10,739 nucleotides of DNA, from NCBI GenBank assembly GCA_004556965.1, contig SFFE01000036.1:1-10739 (forward strand). Direction: 5' to 3'. A program made the position numbers and the translations under genes. The stretch's first letter is position 1. Every line of letters starts with the position of its first letter. The stretch comes from Clostridiales bacterium. Lineage in GTDB: Bacteria > Bacillota > Clostridia > Oscillospirales > Oscillospiraceae. A model generated the notes under the pieces. That model saw nothing but the letters and a program-made list of their open reading frames with translations. It did not search any database and was not told where the DNA came from. Positions 1 through 5,832 of the stretch are shown here, piece by piece.

Positions 1-99
1 TAAAGTTTCGAATTTGTCTCGTTTCTTGCTGCTATCCCTTCCTCTTTGGGCAAAACTTGATTTATTCAGCGTTTACTCAAGGGGAAGGCTTTGGGTGCG
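1..99. repeat. Left copy of a 99-bp exact terminal inverted repeat
   Basis: Bases 1-99 are the exact reverse complement of 10641-10739, and identity stops at base 100 (G here, T in the other copy). Its inner 20 bases, AGGGGAAGGCTTTGGGTGCG (80-99), recur at 2385-2404 without the outer part. No long open frame or transposase belongs to it. The sequence shows the identity directly. That it is a dispersed genomic repeat at which an assembler stopped is inference, favoured because 99 is a standard assembly k-mer length and the genes between the ends are chromosomal housekeeping genes. Confidence 0.93.
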
Positions 100-104
100 G
101 CAGA

Positions 105-135
105 TTGACAAGACGCCGCAATGTTTTTTGACAAG
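105..135 (+). promoter_or_regulatory. Two TTGACAAG boxes upstream of the flippase (possible -35 elements)
   Basis: TTGACAAG occurs at 105-112 and again at 128-135, so a consensus -35 hexamer TTGACA is present twice, 23 bp apart. Neither has a convincing -10 hexamer 16-18 bp downstream. The second would place its -10 on the flippase start codon. They may be part of a promoter with an unusual -10, a regulator site, or chance. The flippase could also be read from a promoter beyond the contig end. Confidence 0.25.
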
Positions 136-152
136 CTGAGGACACGTCCATT

Positions 153-1559
153 ATGAGTCAGAACAAATACAAAACGCTCATATCCAACACCATGCTCATC
201 AGTCTCGGCACATTCGGATCGAAGCTGCTGGTGTTTTTCATGGTGCGGTTCTACACGGGGTACCTCACCCCGGCGGACTACGGCACCGCCGACCTCATCA
301 CGCAGACCGCGAATCTGCTCTTCCCGCTGATCTCGCTCGGCATCACGGACGGCGTGTTCCGTTTCGCCGTCGATCACGCCAAGAGCCGGCGGCACATCTT
401 CACCGTCGGCCTGTACACGATCACAGCGGGCGCGCTGCTGCTCGCCGTCGCGCTGCCGCTGCTCGGCCTTGTGCCGGAGTTCGACGGCTACCTGTGGCTG
501 ATCGCACTGTTCACGATGGCCTCGTGCTACCACTCGCTGTGCGCGCAGTTCGTCCGCGCCGAGGGCAAAACGGCGCTGTTCGCCGTGCAGGGCATGATCA
601 ACACCCTGCTCGTCATCGGGCTGAACATCCTGTTTCTCGCCGTGCTGCACATGGGCGTCACGGGGTATGTCCTCTCCGTCGCGCTGGCGGACATCCTGTG
701 CACGCTGCTGCTGATCTTCAAGGAAAAGCTCTGGCGGCAGCTCATCGCGCGGCCAAGCCGTGCGGCGTTCCGCGAGATGCTCCGCTACAGCATCCCCATG
801 ATCCCGACGACGATCTTCTGGTGGATCACAAGCGTGTCCGACCGGTACATGGTCAATGGCTTCATCGGCAGCGACGCGAACGGCATCTACGCCGTCGCGT
901 ACAAGATCCCGACGATTTTGACGCTGCTGTCCGGCATCTTCATGGAAGCCTGGCAGTTTTCCGCCGTGTCGGAGTCGCACGGCAGCCGGCGCGAGCACAT
1001 CCGGTTCTATTCCAAGGTGTGGTGCTCGTTCCAGTCGCTGCTGTTCGTGGCGGCGGCGGTCATCGTGGCGTTTGCAAAGCCGGAGATCAAGCTCCTCGCC
1101 ACGGAGGGATATTACAGCGCGTGGACATACGTGCCGGTGCTCGCGGCGGCAATGATCTTCTCGTCGTTCGTGAGCTATCTCGGCAGCGTGTACATGGTGG
1201 AGAAAAAGAGCGTCCGCTCCTTCACGACGGCGATGATCGGCGCGCTGCTGAACATTGCGCTGAATCTGCTGCTCATCCCGTCAGAGCTGGGCGTGCAGGG
1301 CGCGGCCATCGCCACGCTTGCGAGCTATTTTGTCGTGTTCGTCATCCGCGCGGTGGATGCGCGGCGGTTCATCCCGTTCAAGCTGTATACGCTGGGCGTG
1401 ACGGAAAACGTCGTACTGCTCACGGTGCAGATCGTGTTCATGGTACTGGAGCTGCCCGGCTGGCAGATCGCGCAGGGCGTGTGCATCGCGCTGCTGCTCT
1501 GGCTGAACGCCAAGCCGCTTCTGGCGAGCGCGAAGCGCATCCTGCGGTTTGGAAGGTAA
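153..1559 (+). CDS. Polysaccharide/oligosaccharide flippase (MOP superfamily, PST/Wzx-like)
   Basis: The 468-residue protein is almost entirely hydrophobic helices separated by short basic loops, as in the 12-14-segment polysaccharide transporters that flip lipid-linked oligosaccharides across the cytoplasmic membrane for capsule, teichoic-acid-like polymer or exopolysaccharide export. The N-terminal part (TMLISLGTFGSKLLVFFMVR, then FYTGYLTPADYGTADLI) is the typical opening of this family. A conserved-looking central stretch (RYSIPMIPTTIFWW, about residue 215) and a hydrophobic C-terminal half follow. Length is normal. The ATG at 153 is preceded by a modest GAGGA (138-142) at 10 nt. The small membrane-protein gene at 1593 follows after 33 nt and is probably cotranscribed. 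No glycosyltransferases are in view because the contig ends 150 bp upstream, so the substrate cannot be inferred. A MATE-type drug exporter is less likely on sequence style. Confidence 0.85.
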   Translation: MSQNKYKTLISNTMLISLGTFGSKLLVFFMVRFYTGYLTPADYGTADLITQTANLLFPLISLGITDGVFRFAVDHAKSRRHIFTVGLYTITAGALLLAVALPLLGLVPEFDGYLWLIALFTMASCYHSLCAQFVRAEGKTALFAVQGMINTLLVIGLNILFLAVLHMGVTGYVLSVALADILCTLLLIFKEKLWRQLIARPSRAAFREMLRYSIPMIPTTIFWWITSVSDRYMVNGFIGSDANGIYAVAYKIPTILTLLSGIFMEAWQFSAVSESHGSRREHIRFYSKVWCSFQSLLFVAAAVIVAFAKPEIKLLATEGYYSAWTYVPVLAAAMIFSSFVSYLGSVYMVEKKSVRSFTTAMIGALLNIALNLLLIPSELGVQGAAIATLASYFVVFVIRAVDARRFIPFKLYTLGVTENVVLLTVQIVFMVLELPGWQIAQGVCIALLLWLNAKPLLASAKRILRFGR

Positions 1560-1592
1560 GCCGCATTCCCATATACTTTGGAGGAAATTTCG

Positions 1593-2075
1593 TTGAAAAT
1601 CTGGGACAGTCTCATTGGCAAAATCATTATGACGTTTCTCATCTCGATGGTCCCCGTCGTCGAGCTGCGCGGTGCGATCCCGATCGGGGTGGCGCACGGG
1701 CTGAATTTCTGGGTCGCCATCGCGGTGTCCATCGTGGGCAATCTGGTGCCCGTGCCGTTTATCATCATCTTCATCCGCAAGATCTTCGCGTGGCTGCGCA
1801 CCAAAAGCGCGTGGCTGAACAATCTCGTCACGCGGCTGGAAAACCGCGCGCTGAAAAAAACCGACACGGTGCGCAAATTCAAGTTCTGGGGGCTGTTCAT
1901 TTTTGTCGCCATCCCGCTGCCGGGCACGGGCGCGTGGACGGGCGCGCTCGTCGCCGCCATGCTGGAGATGCGCGTGAAGGACGCCTTCCCCGCCATCGCC
2001 CTCGGCGTGCTCACGGCGGGCATCATCGTCGCCTTCGTCACCTACGGCGCGGGCACGCTGCTGTTCGGGCTTTAA
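1593..2075 (+). CDS. Small multidrug-export family membrane protein (COG2426-like), TTG start
   Basis: This 160-residue integral membrane protein carries the two signatures I associate with the Sm_multidrug_ex/COG2426 family: ELRGAIPIG near residue 20 and IPLPGTGAWTG near residue 110, each inside hydrophobic segments. The family's transport role is poorly proven, so 'export' is an inherited name. The reading frame can be opened at TTG 1578, but that codon overlaps the ribosome binding site GGAGGA (1580-1585). The TTG at 1593, 7 nt after it, is the better start and gives MKIWDSLIGK. It lies 33 nt behind the flippase and probably shares its transcript. The TAA stop (2073-2075) is followed with no gap by the repeat terminus CGTCAGAAGACGC. 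Confidence 0.8.
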   Translation: MKIWDSLIGKIIMTFLISMVPVVELRGAIPIGVAHGLNFWVAIAVSIVGNLVPVPFIIIFIRKIFAWLRTKSAWLNNLVTRLENRALKKTDTVRKFKFWGLFIFVAIPLPGTGAWTGALVAAMLEMRVKDAFPAIALGVLTAGIIVAFVTYGAGTLLFGL

Positions 2076-2383
2076 CGTCAGAAGACGCACGCTGCGCCCA
2101 CGCCGCCCGCAGGCGGCGAAATCTCGCGGCGCAACCAACGAAGTGGTTGCGACGCGAAAAGGAAGAACGGGGAAATGGACAAGGTGAATTGCCGCGCAGC
2201 GGCAAGAGAGGGTGGTCTGGACCATGTGGAGCTTTCTCGCCCCTCGCATCACGACCCAACGAAGTGGTCGTGATGCGATAAGGAGAAGCCGGAAAATGGA
2301 TGTGGAGTTTTCGCCATAAGGCGGAAACGGAACGGAACGCGCCGGCTTCGACGCTGCGGAACGCAATGCGCCCGTTCTGACGC
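2076..2383. repeat. Intergenic structured-repeat cluster 1 (three arms, two central hairpins)
   Basis: Reading outward there is an inverted arm (2076-2123) that begins CGTCAGAAGACGC and contains the stem CGCCGCC/GGCGGCG at 2101-2118. Then comes a hairpin (2124-2157, GCAACCA/TGGTTGC core), and a forward arm (2158-2243) with GGAAGAACGGGGAAATGGA and the stem TTGCCGC/GCGGCAA (2189-2205). Next is a second hairpin with perfect 13-bp arms (2244-2256 and 2266-2278), and a second forward arm (2279-2382) with ATGGATGTGGAG, the stem at 2308-2327, and the end TTCTGACG. The last arm shares 26 of 27 bases with 8214-8240 (2357-2383). Both hairpin loops contain AACGAAG. There is no protein gene here. It follows the stop of the upstream gene directly and could form that transcript's 3' end, although no U-tract follows the stems. 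Confidence 0.8.
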
Positions 2384-2384
2384 G

Positions 2385-2404
2385 AGGGGAAGGCTTTGGG
2401 TGCG
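2385..2404 (+). repeat. Internal 20-bp copy of the terminal-repeat inner end
   Basis: AGGGGAAGGCTTTGGGTGCG here is identical to 80-99 and, inverted, to 10641-10660. It begins 3 bases after the TTCTGACG terminus of repeat cluster 1, which ties the contig-end repeat to the intergenic repeat family. Sequence to its right diverges from both contig ends. Confidence 0.85.
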
Positions 2405-2410
2405 TATCCT

Positions 2411-2472
2411 AAAACGGACTGGTTCCGCGAAGCTTCCGCCTGACGGCGAATGCTTCGCGGAACCAGTCCGTT
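2411..2472 (-). terminator. Long hairpin terminator downstream of the XRE regulator gene
   Basis: Perfect 20-bp arms (2414-2433 and 2452-2471, ACGGACTGGTTCCGCGAAGC and its complement), extendable by one A-T pair, enclose an 18-nt loop that itself folds as CGCC/GGCG. On the minus strand the stem is followed by TTTT. It starts 15 nt after the regulator's stop codon. The T-rich plus-strand flank (2471-2483) could make it bidirectional. The stem is longer than a usual intrinsic terminator. Confidence 0.7.
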
Positions 2473-2486
2473 CTTTCTCTTTCGTG

Positions 2487-2804
2487 TTATGTCCGCTGAA
2501 ACTTCTCCAACAGCAAATCAATCGCGGCCCGCGTCGCAGCGTCCGCCGCATGGTAGGCCGCCAACAGATCGAAATCCCGCTGTGTGATGCCCTCCGGCGA
2601 TTGGTCATCGGACGCGCCCGTCAGATAGGCGACGGTTGTCCCAAGCTCTTTTGCTAACACTTCTATATCACGATCTGATAAGGTTCCGTTGCCAACACGC
2701 GCATTTGAAATATAGTTGCGTTTATGCCCGATCAGCTCGCATAGGTAAGCATACTTTTTCCCTTGCGCCTTCACGAGTTGATCTAATCTAGTGAAATCGA
2801 CCAA
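2487..2804 (-). CDS. XRE-family helix-turn-helix repressor (cI-like), TTG start
   Basis: This protein of 105 residues has an N-terminal helix-turn-helix of the XRE/cI type. It reads LDQLVKAQGKKYAYLCELIG, then KRNYISNARVGNGTLSDRDIEVLAKELGTTVAYLTG, ending with the YLTG stretch typical of such domains. A 30-residue C-terminal helix (FDLLAAYHAADAATRAAIDLLLEKF) probably mediates dimerisation. It lacks the peptidase domain of full-length LexA/cI proteins. The frame opens at TTG 2828, but the ribosome binding site GGAGGTG (2817-2811) lies inside that extension. The TTG at 2804, 6 nt downstream of it, is therefore chosen, giving MVDFTRLDQL. It is divergent from the gene at 3010, and the shared 200-bp region has repeated operator-like sites, so autoregulation and control of the partner are likely. 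It could be a prophage remnant or a small domesticated switch. Confidence 0.85.
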   Translation of the reverse strand: MVDFTRLDQLVKAQGKKYAYLCELIGHKRNYISNARVGNGTLSDRDIEVLAKELGTTVAYLTGASDDQSPEGITQRDFDLLAAYHAADAATRAAIDLLLEKFQRT

Positions 2805-3009
2805 AAATAGCACCTCCAAATTGTGCAATAAAACATTTTTAGAACTTTTGGTCTGATTTGTATTGATTTTCTATCATTTGCGCTGTATAGCAAACGCACA
2901 CAGACCATTTGTTCTGTAAAAGGCGATGTTTTGTAATGCAGCAACTACAAAATAGCACACGTCAGAACAAAACGCAATTCTATCTTGCGATCAGGAGGTG
3001 CAAATTTTT
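2805..3009. promoter_or_regulatory. Divergent control region with repeated operator-like sites
   Basis: This AT-rich gap contrasts with the GC-rich surroundings. An imperfect palindrome of the form CAGACC-N4-GTTCT occurs at 2901-2916 (CAGACCATTTGTTCTG) and in the opposite orientation at 2840-2855 (12 of 15 core bases match). A half-site CAGAAC lies at 2963-2968. A separate inverted repeat TTTTGTA-N10-TACAAAA spans 2929-2952. A plausible plus-strand promoter is TTGATT (2863-2868), 17 bp, TATAGC (2886-2891), which puts one operator just upstream of the -35 and one over the expected transcript start. No clear minus-strand promoter could be fixed. Assigning the sites to the neighbouring XRE protein is inference. 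Confidence 0.55.
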
Positions 3010-3330
3010 ATGGATTTCACAGAAGCAATCTTCGCAAGAGCGGATATGCAGCAGATTGCCGAATTTCTTTTGCATGGCTACGGCTGTGCGCCGGATCTGC
3101 GCACTTACTGGGAGCGGACCGAGGGCACGCTGAGCCGCGTGATCGACCGGCTTTTTGCGGATTATCCGAACCGGGCGGAATTCGAAGAAATCTCCGGCCT
3201 GGTATATGCGTGCGTAAGCGCGTTTGAAGCCGTTTACATGGAAATCGGCGTGCAGGCGGGTGTGCTTCTGGCCGCGCAGGTATGCAGCGCCCGGAACGCG
3301 GCGGAACGGCGGGAGCCTGTGCATGACTGA
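3010..3330 (+). CDS. Unrecognised small helical protein, divergent partner of the XRE regulator
   Basis: I do not recognise this 106-residue protein. It starts MDFTEAIFARADMQQIAEFL and is predicted largely alpha-helical. There are no membrane segments or signal peptide. A C-terminal amphipathic stretch (VYACVSAFEAVYMEIGVQAG, then VLLAAQV) resembles the small-residue helices that end several short clostridial DUF proteins. Two cysteines occur in the C-terminal third. The frame can open at GTG 2998, but that codon is inside the strong ribosome binding site AGGAGGTG (2993-3000). The ATG at 3010, 9 nt downstream, is preferred. It is transcribed away from the XRE gene across the operator region, the arrangement of a repressor and its regulated partner. 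A 14-bp-arm hairpin lies 15 nt after the stop. The function could be as a regulator's partner, an antirepressor or something unrelated; nothing in the sequence decides this. Confidence 0.7.
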   Translation: MDFTEAIFARADMQQIAEFLLHGYGCAPDLRTYWERTEGTLSRVIDRLFADYPNRAEFEEISGLVYACVSAFEAVYMEIGVQAGVLLAAQVCSARNAAERREPVHD

Positions 3331-3345
3331 ATCGCGCCACAGAAC

Positions 3346-3375
3346 AACCGCCCCGGCCAGTTGGCCGGGGCGGTT
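3346..3375 (+). terminator. GC-rich palindrome after the small helical protein (copy 1 of 2)
   Basis: The arms AACCGCCCCGGCCA and TGGCCGGGGCGGTT pair perfectly over 14 bp around a 2-base centre. The stem begins 15 nt after the stop at 3330, followed by TTTGCCGCTT, a poor U-tract. The 26-base core is repeated exactly at 6939-6964 after mnmA. It probably acts as a transcription or mRNA 3' end, or it is a dispersed palindrome. Confidence 0.6.
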
Positions 3376-3450
3376 TGCCGCTTATGGGTGGAAAGGAAGA
3401 CTGAAACATCTGATCTGTGTTTATCATAGCATCGCCCAATACGCGCCACA
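3376..3450. other. Short non-coding gap
   Basis: There is no supported gene or clear signal in this stretch between the palindrome at 3346 and the direct repeat at 3451. Open frames crossing it have no ribosome binding site or family likeness. Confidence 0.5.
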
Positions 3451-3475
3451 AGCCGGGTGGGGGGATATTTTTTCA
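3451..3475. repeat. 25-bp direct repeat, distal copy
   Basis: Twenty-five bases (AGCCGGGTGG, then GGGGATATTTTTTCA) are identical to 3551-3575, exactly 100 bp away. Read on the minus strand the unit starts TGAAAAAATATCCCC. In the other copy that TGA is the stop codon of the YgjV-like gene. The two copies flank the gene's terminator hairpin. Confidence 0.9.
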
Positions 3476-3483
3476 ATATTTTT

Positions 3484-3544
3484 GATAAAAATCCAGCCGG
3501 TCAATGAAAAGCCGCCTACGGGTTTTCATGACCTTGCTGGATTT
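3484..3544 (-). terminator. Intrinsic terminator of the YgjV-like gene
   Basis: On the minus strand, AAATCCAGC and GGTCATGAAAA (3544-3523) pair with TTTTCATTGACC and GCTGGATTT (3510-3489), with small bulges. The loop is about 12 nt. The stem runs into TTTTTATC (3491-3484). It lies about 30 nt after the stop codon at 3573. Stem plus T-run is the standard Rho-independent form. Confidence 0.75.
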
Positions 3545-3550
3545 CTTCTG

Positions 3551-3575
3551 AGCCGGGTGGGGGGATATTTTTTCA
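3551..3575. repeat. 25-bp direct repeat, gene-proximal copy overlapping a stop codon
   Basis: This copy is identical to 3451-3475. Its last three plus-strand bases (3573-3575, TCA) are the TGA stop of the minus-strand YgjV-like gene, so the repeat begins at the stop codon and runs into the 3' untranslated region. Confidence 0.9.
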
Positions 3576-4094
3576 TGGCTCGATATTTTTTGTCTTCCGG
3601 ATGTCGAAACGCCAGACGGCGATGATGTAGGAGCAGAAGGCGACCGCCTCGATCAGCGCGCAGGAGTACGAGCGCACCAGCAGGTCATACGCCAGCCAGA
3701 ACGGCGAGTTCAGCAGATACAGCAGGCGCGTGCGCTTCATGTTCGTCGTCCACAGCGCAAGGGTCGTCAGGCACATGCTGATCGCGGGCAGGATGCTGCG
3801 CGCGCCCTCCCATGTGACGATGGAGTTGGCCGCAAACAGCACGAGAAACAGCGCCAGCCACAGCTTGCTCTTCGCCCACGGGCGGTCGTTGAAATAGAAC
3901 ACCGCGCTGCGCGCAAAGCAGATGATGTTTGTGGCTGCAGCGGTCGCCGCGCCGAGCAGACTGTAATGCACCAGCCACAGCGCGCACGCTGCGGCCTGCG
4001 CCAGCAGGATAATCTTCCGGTTGTTGAACTGCACCGACGAAAAGACGATCAGGCTGCCCAGCAGCCCCAGCGCCTGTATCAGCCAGAAATTCAT
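3573..4094 (-). CDS. YgjV-like inner-membrane protein
   Basis: This 173-residue membrane protein starts MNFWLIQALGLLGSLIVFSS, followed by an asparagine-containing VQFNNRKIILLAQAAACALW. There are about five to six hydrophobic segments with short loops. The opening and the early NRK-type loop match the bacterial YgjV (Imp-YgjV) family as I know it; its function is not established. An upstream in-frame extension to 4160 is rejected for two reasons. The ribosome binding site AAAGGGG (about 4101-4108) sits in front of ATG 4094, and a good promoter (4132-4160) lies inside the extension. It is monocistronic, with its own promoter and terminator. The last codons and stop lie in or next to a 25-bp direct repeat. 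Confidence 0.75.
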   Translation of the reverse strand: MNFWLIQALGLLGSLIVFSSVQFNNRKIILLAQAAACALWLVHYSLLGAATAAATNIICFARSAVFYFNDRPWAKSKLWLALFLVLFAANSIVTWEGARSILPAISMCLTTLALWTTNMKRTRLLYLLNSPFWLAYDLLVRSYSCALIEAVAFCSYIIAVWRFDIRKTKNIEP

Positions 4095-4131
4095 ATGCGC
4101 ACCCCTTTCCGCCCACGCGGGCCGAAAGTGG

Positions 4132-4160
4132 ATTCTAACACAGTGTGCAGCAGATGGCAA
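4132..4160 (-). promoter_or_regulatory. Sigma-A promoter of the YgjV-like gene
   Basis: Read on the minus strand, TTGCCA (4160-4155), a 17-bp spacer and TAGAAT (4137-4132) form a good sigma-A promoter. The expected transcript start is near 4125, about 30 nt before the ATG at 4094. It rules out translation starts upstream of 4130. Confidence 0.7.
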
Positions 4161-4246
4161 CCCCCTGTTTGCGTTTTTTGTTTCCAGCCGGACGGGAAGT
4201 CCGCTGTGGTGCGCGGATATTGGTTTACATAACTTAATCTTGCCAT

Positions 4247-4280
4247 CAAAAACAAGGGCTGGTCACTTGACCAGCCCTTG
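4247..4280 (-). terminator. Intrinsic terminator of the nfnAB operon
   Basis: Perfect 13-bp arms CAAGGGCTGGTCA and TGACCAGCCCTTG (4253-4265 and 4268-4280) are followed on the minus strand by TTTTTG (4252-4247). It lies 153 nt beyond the nfnB stop. Repeat cluster 2 lies in between and would be transcribed as the operon's 3' untranslated region. Confidence 0.85.
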
Positions 4281-4296
4281 CGATGTTGTTACGCAG

Positions 4297-4432
4297 TTCC
4301 CAAGCGGAACACACCATCTCCCGCGTCCCCCGGACGCAAGCTTGCCTTGCGGACGGGTAAGGAAGAAGGCGGGAGCGGATATGAAGACGGCGCGCCTGCG
4401 CGGCGGCGAAATGGCGCGAGCGTCTTCTGACG
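4297..4432. repeat. Intergenic structured-repeat cluster 2 (abuts the nfnB stop)
   Basis: The forward arm (4358-4432) reads GGAAGAAGGCGGGAGCGGAT, then ATGAAGACGG, and ends GCGTCTTCTGACG directly against the nfnB stop codon (TAA on the minus strand, 4435-4433). A hairpin (CGCAAG/CTTGCG at 4335-4351, plus outer CCC/GGG) precedes it. Beyond that is a shorter inverted arm whose minus strand contains GGACGCGGGAGATGGTGTG and the small stem GTTCC/GGAAC. That inverted arm resembles the minus-strand block GGACGCGGGACGGTGTG at about 10290. The forward arm aligns closely with the arms at 8060-8134 and 10346-10421. Confidence 0.75.
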
Positions 4433-5830
4433 TTATTTGCTCTTGATGTACTTGTCAATGGCCGCGGCGGCCTTCTTGCCGGCGCCCATGGCCTTGATGA
4501 CGGTGGCGGAGCCCGTAACCGCGTCGCCGCCGGCGAACACGCCCGGCTTCGTCGTCACGCCGTTCTCGTCCGCAACGATGCCGCCCTTTTCGTTGTATTC
4601 CATATCGGGCGTCACCTTGCGCAGCAGCGGGTTCGGAGAGGTGCCCAGCGCCATGATGACGGAGTCGCACTCCATTTCAAATTCGCTGCCCGGCACTTCG
4701 ATGGGCTTGCGGCGGCCCTTCTCGTCCGGCTCGCCCAGCTCCATCTGGATGCACTTCAGGCCGCGCACCCAGCCCTTTTCGTCCGCGAGGACTTCGACGG
4801 GGTTGCACAGCAGGTGGAAGTTGATCTCCTCCTCCTTCGCGTGCTCGTACTCCTCCTTACGGGCGGGGATCTCCTCCTCGCCGCGGCGGTACACGACCGT
4901 CACGTCCGCGCCGAGACGCTTCGCGCAGCGCGCCGCGTCCATCGCCACGTTGCCCGCGCCGACGACCGCGACCTTGTGGATCGGCATGAGCGGGGTATCG
5001 TACCGCTCGTCATACGCGTGCATGAGGTTGATGCGGGTGAGAAATTCGTTCGCGGAGAACACGCCGCAGTAAGACAGGCCGGGGATCTTCTGGAACTTCG
5101 GCAGACCTGCGCCGGAGCCGACGAACACAGCCTCGTAGCCGCCGACATCGGGATCGTTCGAGAGCAGCTCGTCGATGGTCAGACACTTGCCGACCGTCGC
5201 GTCGCACACGATGTTGACGCCGAGCGCGGCGAGCTTGTCGATCTCCTTCTGCACGAGCGCCTTCGGCAGACGGAACTCCGGAATGCCGTAAGCCAGCACG
5301 CCGCCGGCCTTATGGAAGTGCTCGTACACGGTGACCTCATAGCCGAGCTTGGCCAGATCGCTCGCGCAGGCGAGACCGGACGGGCCGGAGCCGATGACTG
5401 CGACTCTGTGACCGTTGGAGGGCACCTTTTCGGGCATCTCGTCCGCGTTCTGCATCGTCCAGTCGGCAACGAAGCGCTCCAGACGGCCGATGCCGACCGG
5501 CTCGCCCTTGATGCCGCGCACGCACTTGCTTTCGCACTGCTTCTCCTGCGGGCAGACACGGCCGCAGATGGCGGGCAGGGAGCTGTCTTCGAGAATCTTC
5601 TTATACGCGCCCTTGAAGTCCTGCTGGCAGATCAGGGCGATGAAATCGGGGATCTTGACGTTGACCGGGCAGCCTGTCATGCACGCGGGGTTCTTGCAGT
5701 GCAGACAGCGGGCGGCTTCGTCGAGCGCGAGCTCCACGGTGTAGCCGAGGGCGACCTCGTCAAAGTTTTTATTGCGGACAGTCGGTTCCTGTTCGGGAAT
5801 CGCGTTCTTTTTCGGAGACATATTCGCCAT
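4433..5830 (-). CDS. nfnB: NfnB: large subunit of NADH-dependent reduced ferredoxin:NADP+ oxidoreductase
   Basis: This 465-residue flavoprotein has an N-terminal ferredoxin-like region with two cysteine groups, C42/C45/C50/C54 (RCLHCKNPACMTGCP) and C89/C93/C99/C103 (CGRVCPQEKQCESKC), for two [4Fe-4S] clusters. It then has an FAD-binding GSGPSG (147-152) with the AGGVLAYGIPEFRLPK motif, and an NAD(P)-binding GAGNVAMD (291-298). A C-terminal GGDAVTGSATVIKAMGAGKK follows. This is the glutamate synthase small-subunit fold, and automatic annotation often calls it gltA. There is no glutamate synthase large subunit here. The adjacent ferredoxin-reductase-like gene identifies it as NfnB (NfnL), which with NfnA couples NADPH, NADH and ferredoxin by flavin-based electron bifurcation in the cytoplasm. 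The start codon is 2 nt after the nfnA stop, with GGAGGAG inside the end of nfnA, so the two are translationally coupled. Confidence 0.9.
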   Translation of the reverse strand: MANMSPKKNAIPEQEPTVRNKNFDEVALGYTVELALDEAARCLHCKNPACMTGCPVNVKIPDFIALICQQDFKGAYKKILEDSSLPAICGRVCPQEKQCESKCVRGIKGEPVGIGRLERFVADWTMQNADEMPEKVPSNGHRVAVIGSGPSGLACASDLAKLGYEVTVYEHFHKAGGVLAYGIPEFRLPKALVQKEIDKLAALGVNIVCDATVGKCLTIDELLSNDPDVGGYEAVFVGSGAGLPKFQKIPGLSYCGVFSANEFLTRINLMHAYDERYDTPLMPIHKVAVVGAGNVAMDAARCAKRLGADVTVVYRRGEEEIPARKEEYEHAKEEEINFHLLCNPVEVLADEKGWVRGLKCIQMELGEPDEKGRRKPIEVPGSEFEMECDSVIMALGTSPNPLLRKVTPDMEYNEKGGIVADENGVTTKPGVFAGGDAVTGSATVIKAMGAGKKAAAAIDKYIKSK

Positions 5831-5832
5831 GA

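Noticed and set aside
494..2281. A 595-codon plus-strand frame overlapping the flippase and membrane-protein genes
   Set aside because: It is an out-of-frame shadow rich in Arg and His. It runs through two well-supported genes and a repeat cluster.
1281..2366. A 361-codon minus-strand frame
   Set aside because: It is antisense to the flippase end and the COG2426-like gene, then crosses the repeats. Its composition is that of a shadow frame.
2076..2404. CRISPR-like array in the repeat clusters
   Set aside because: Units are not evenly spaced, are inverted as well as direct, and have no identical direct repeats with unique spacers.
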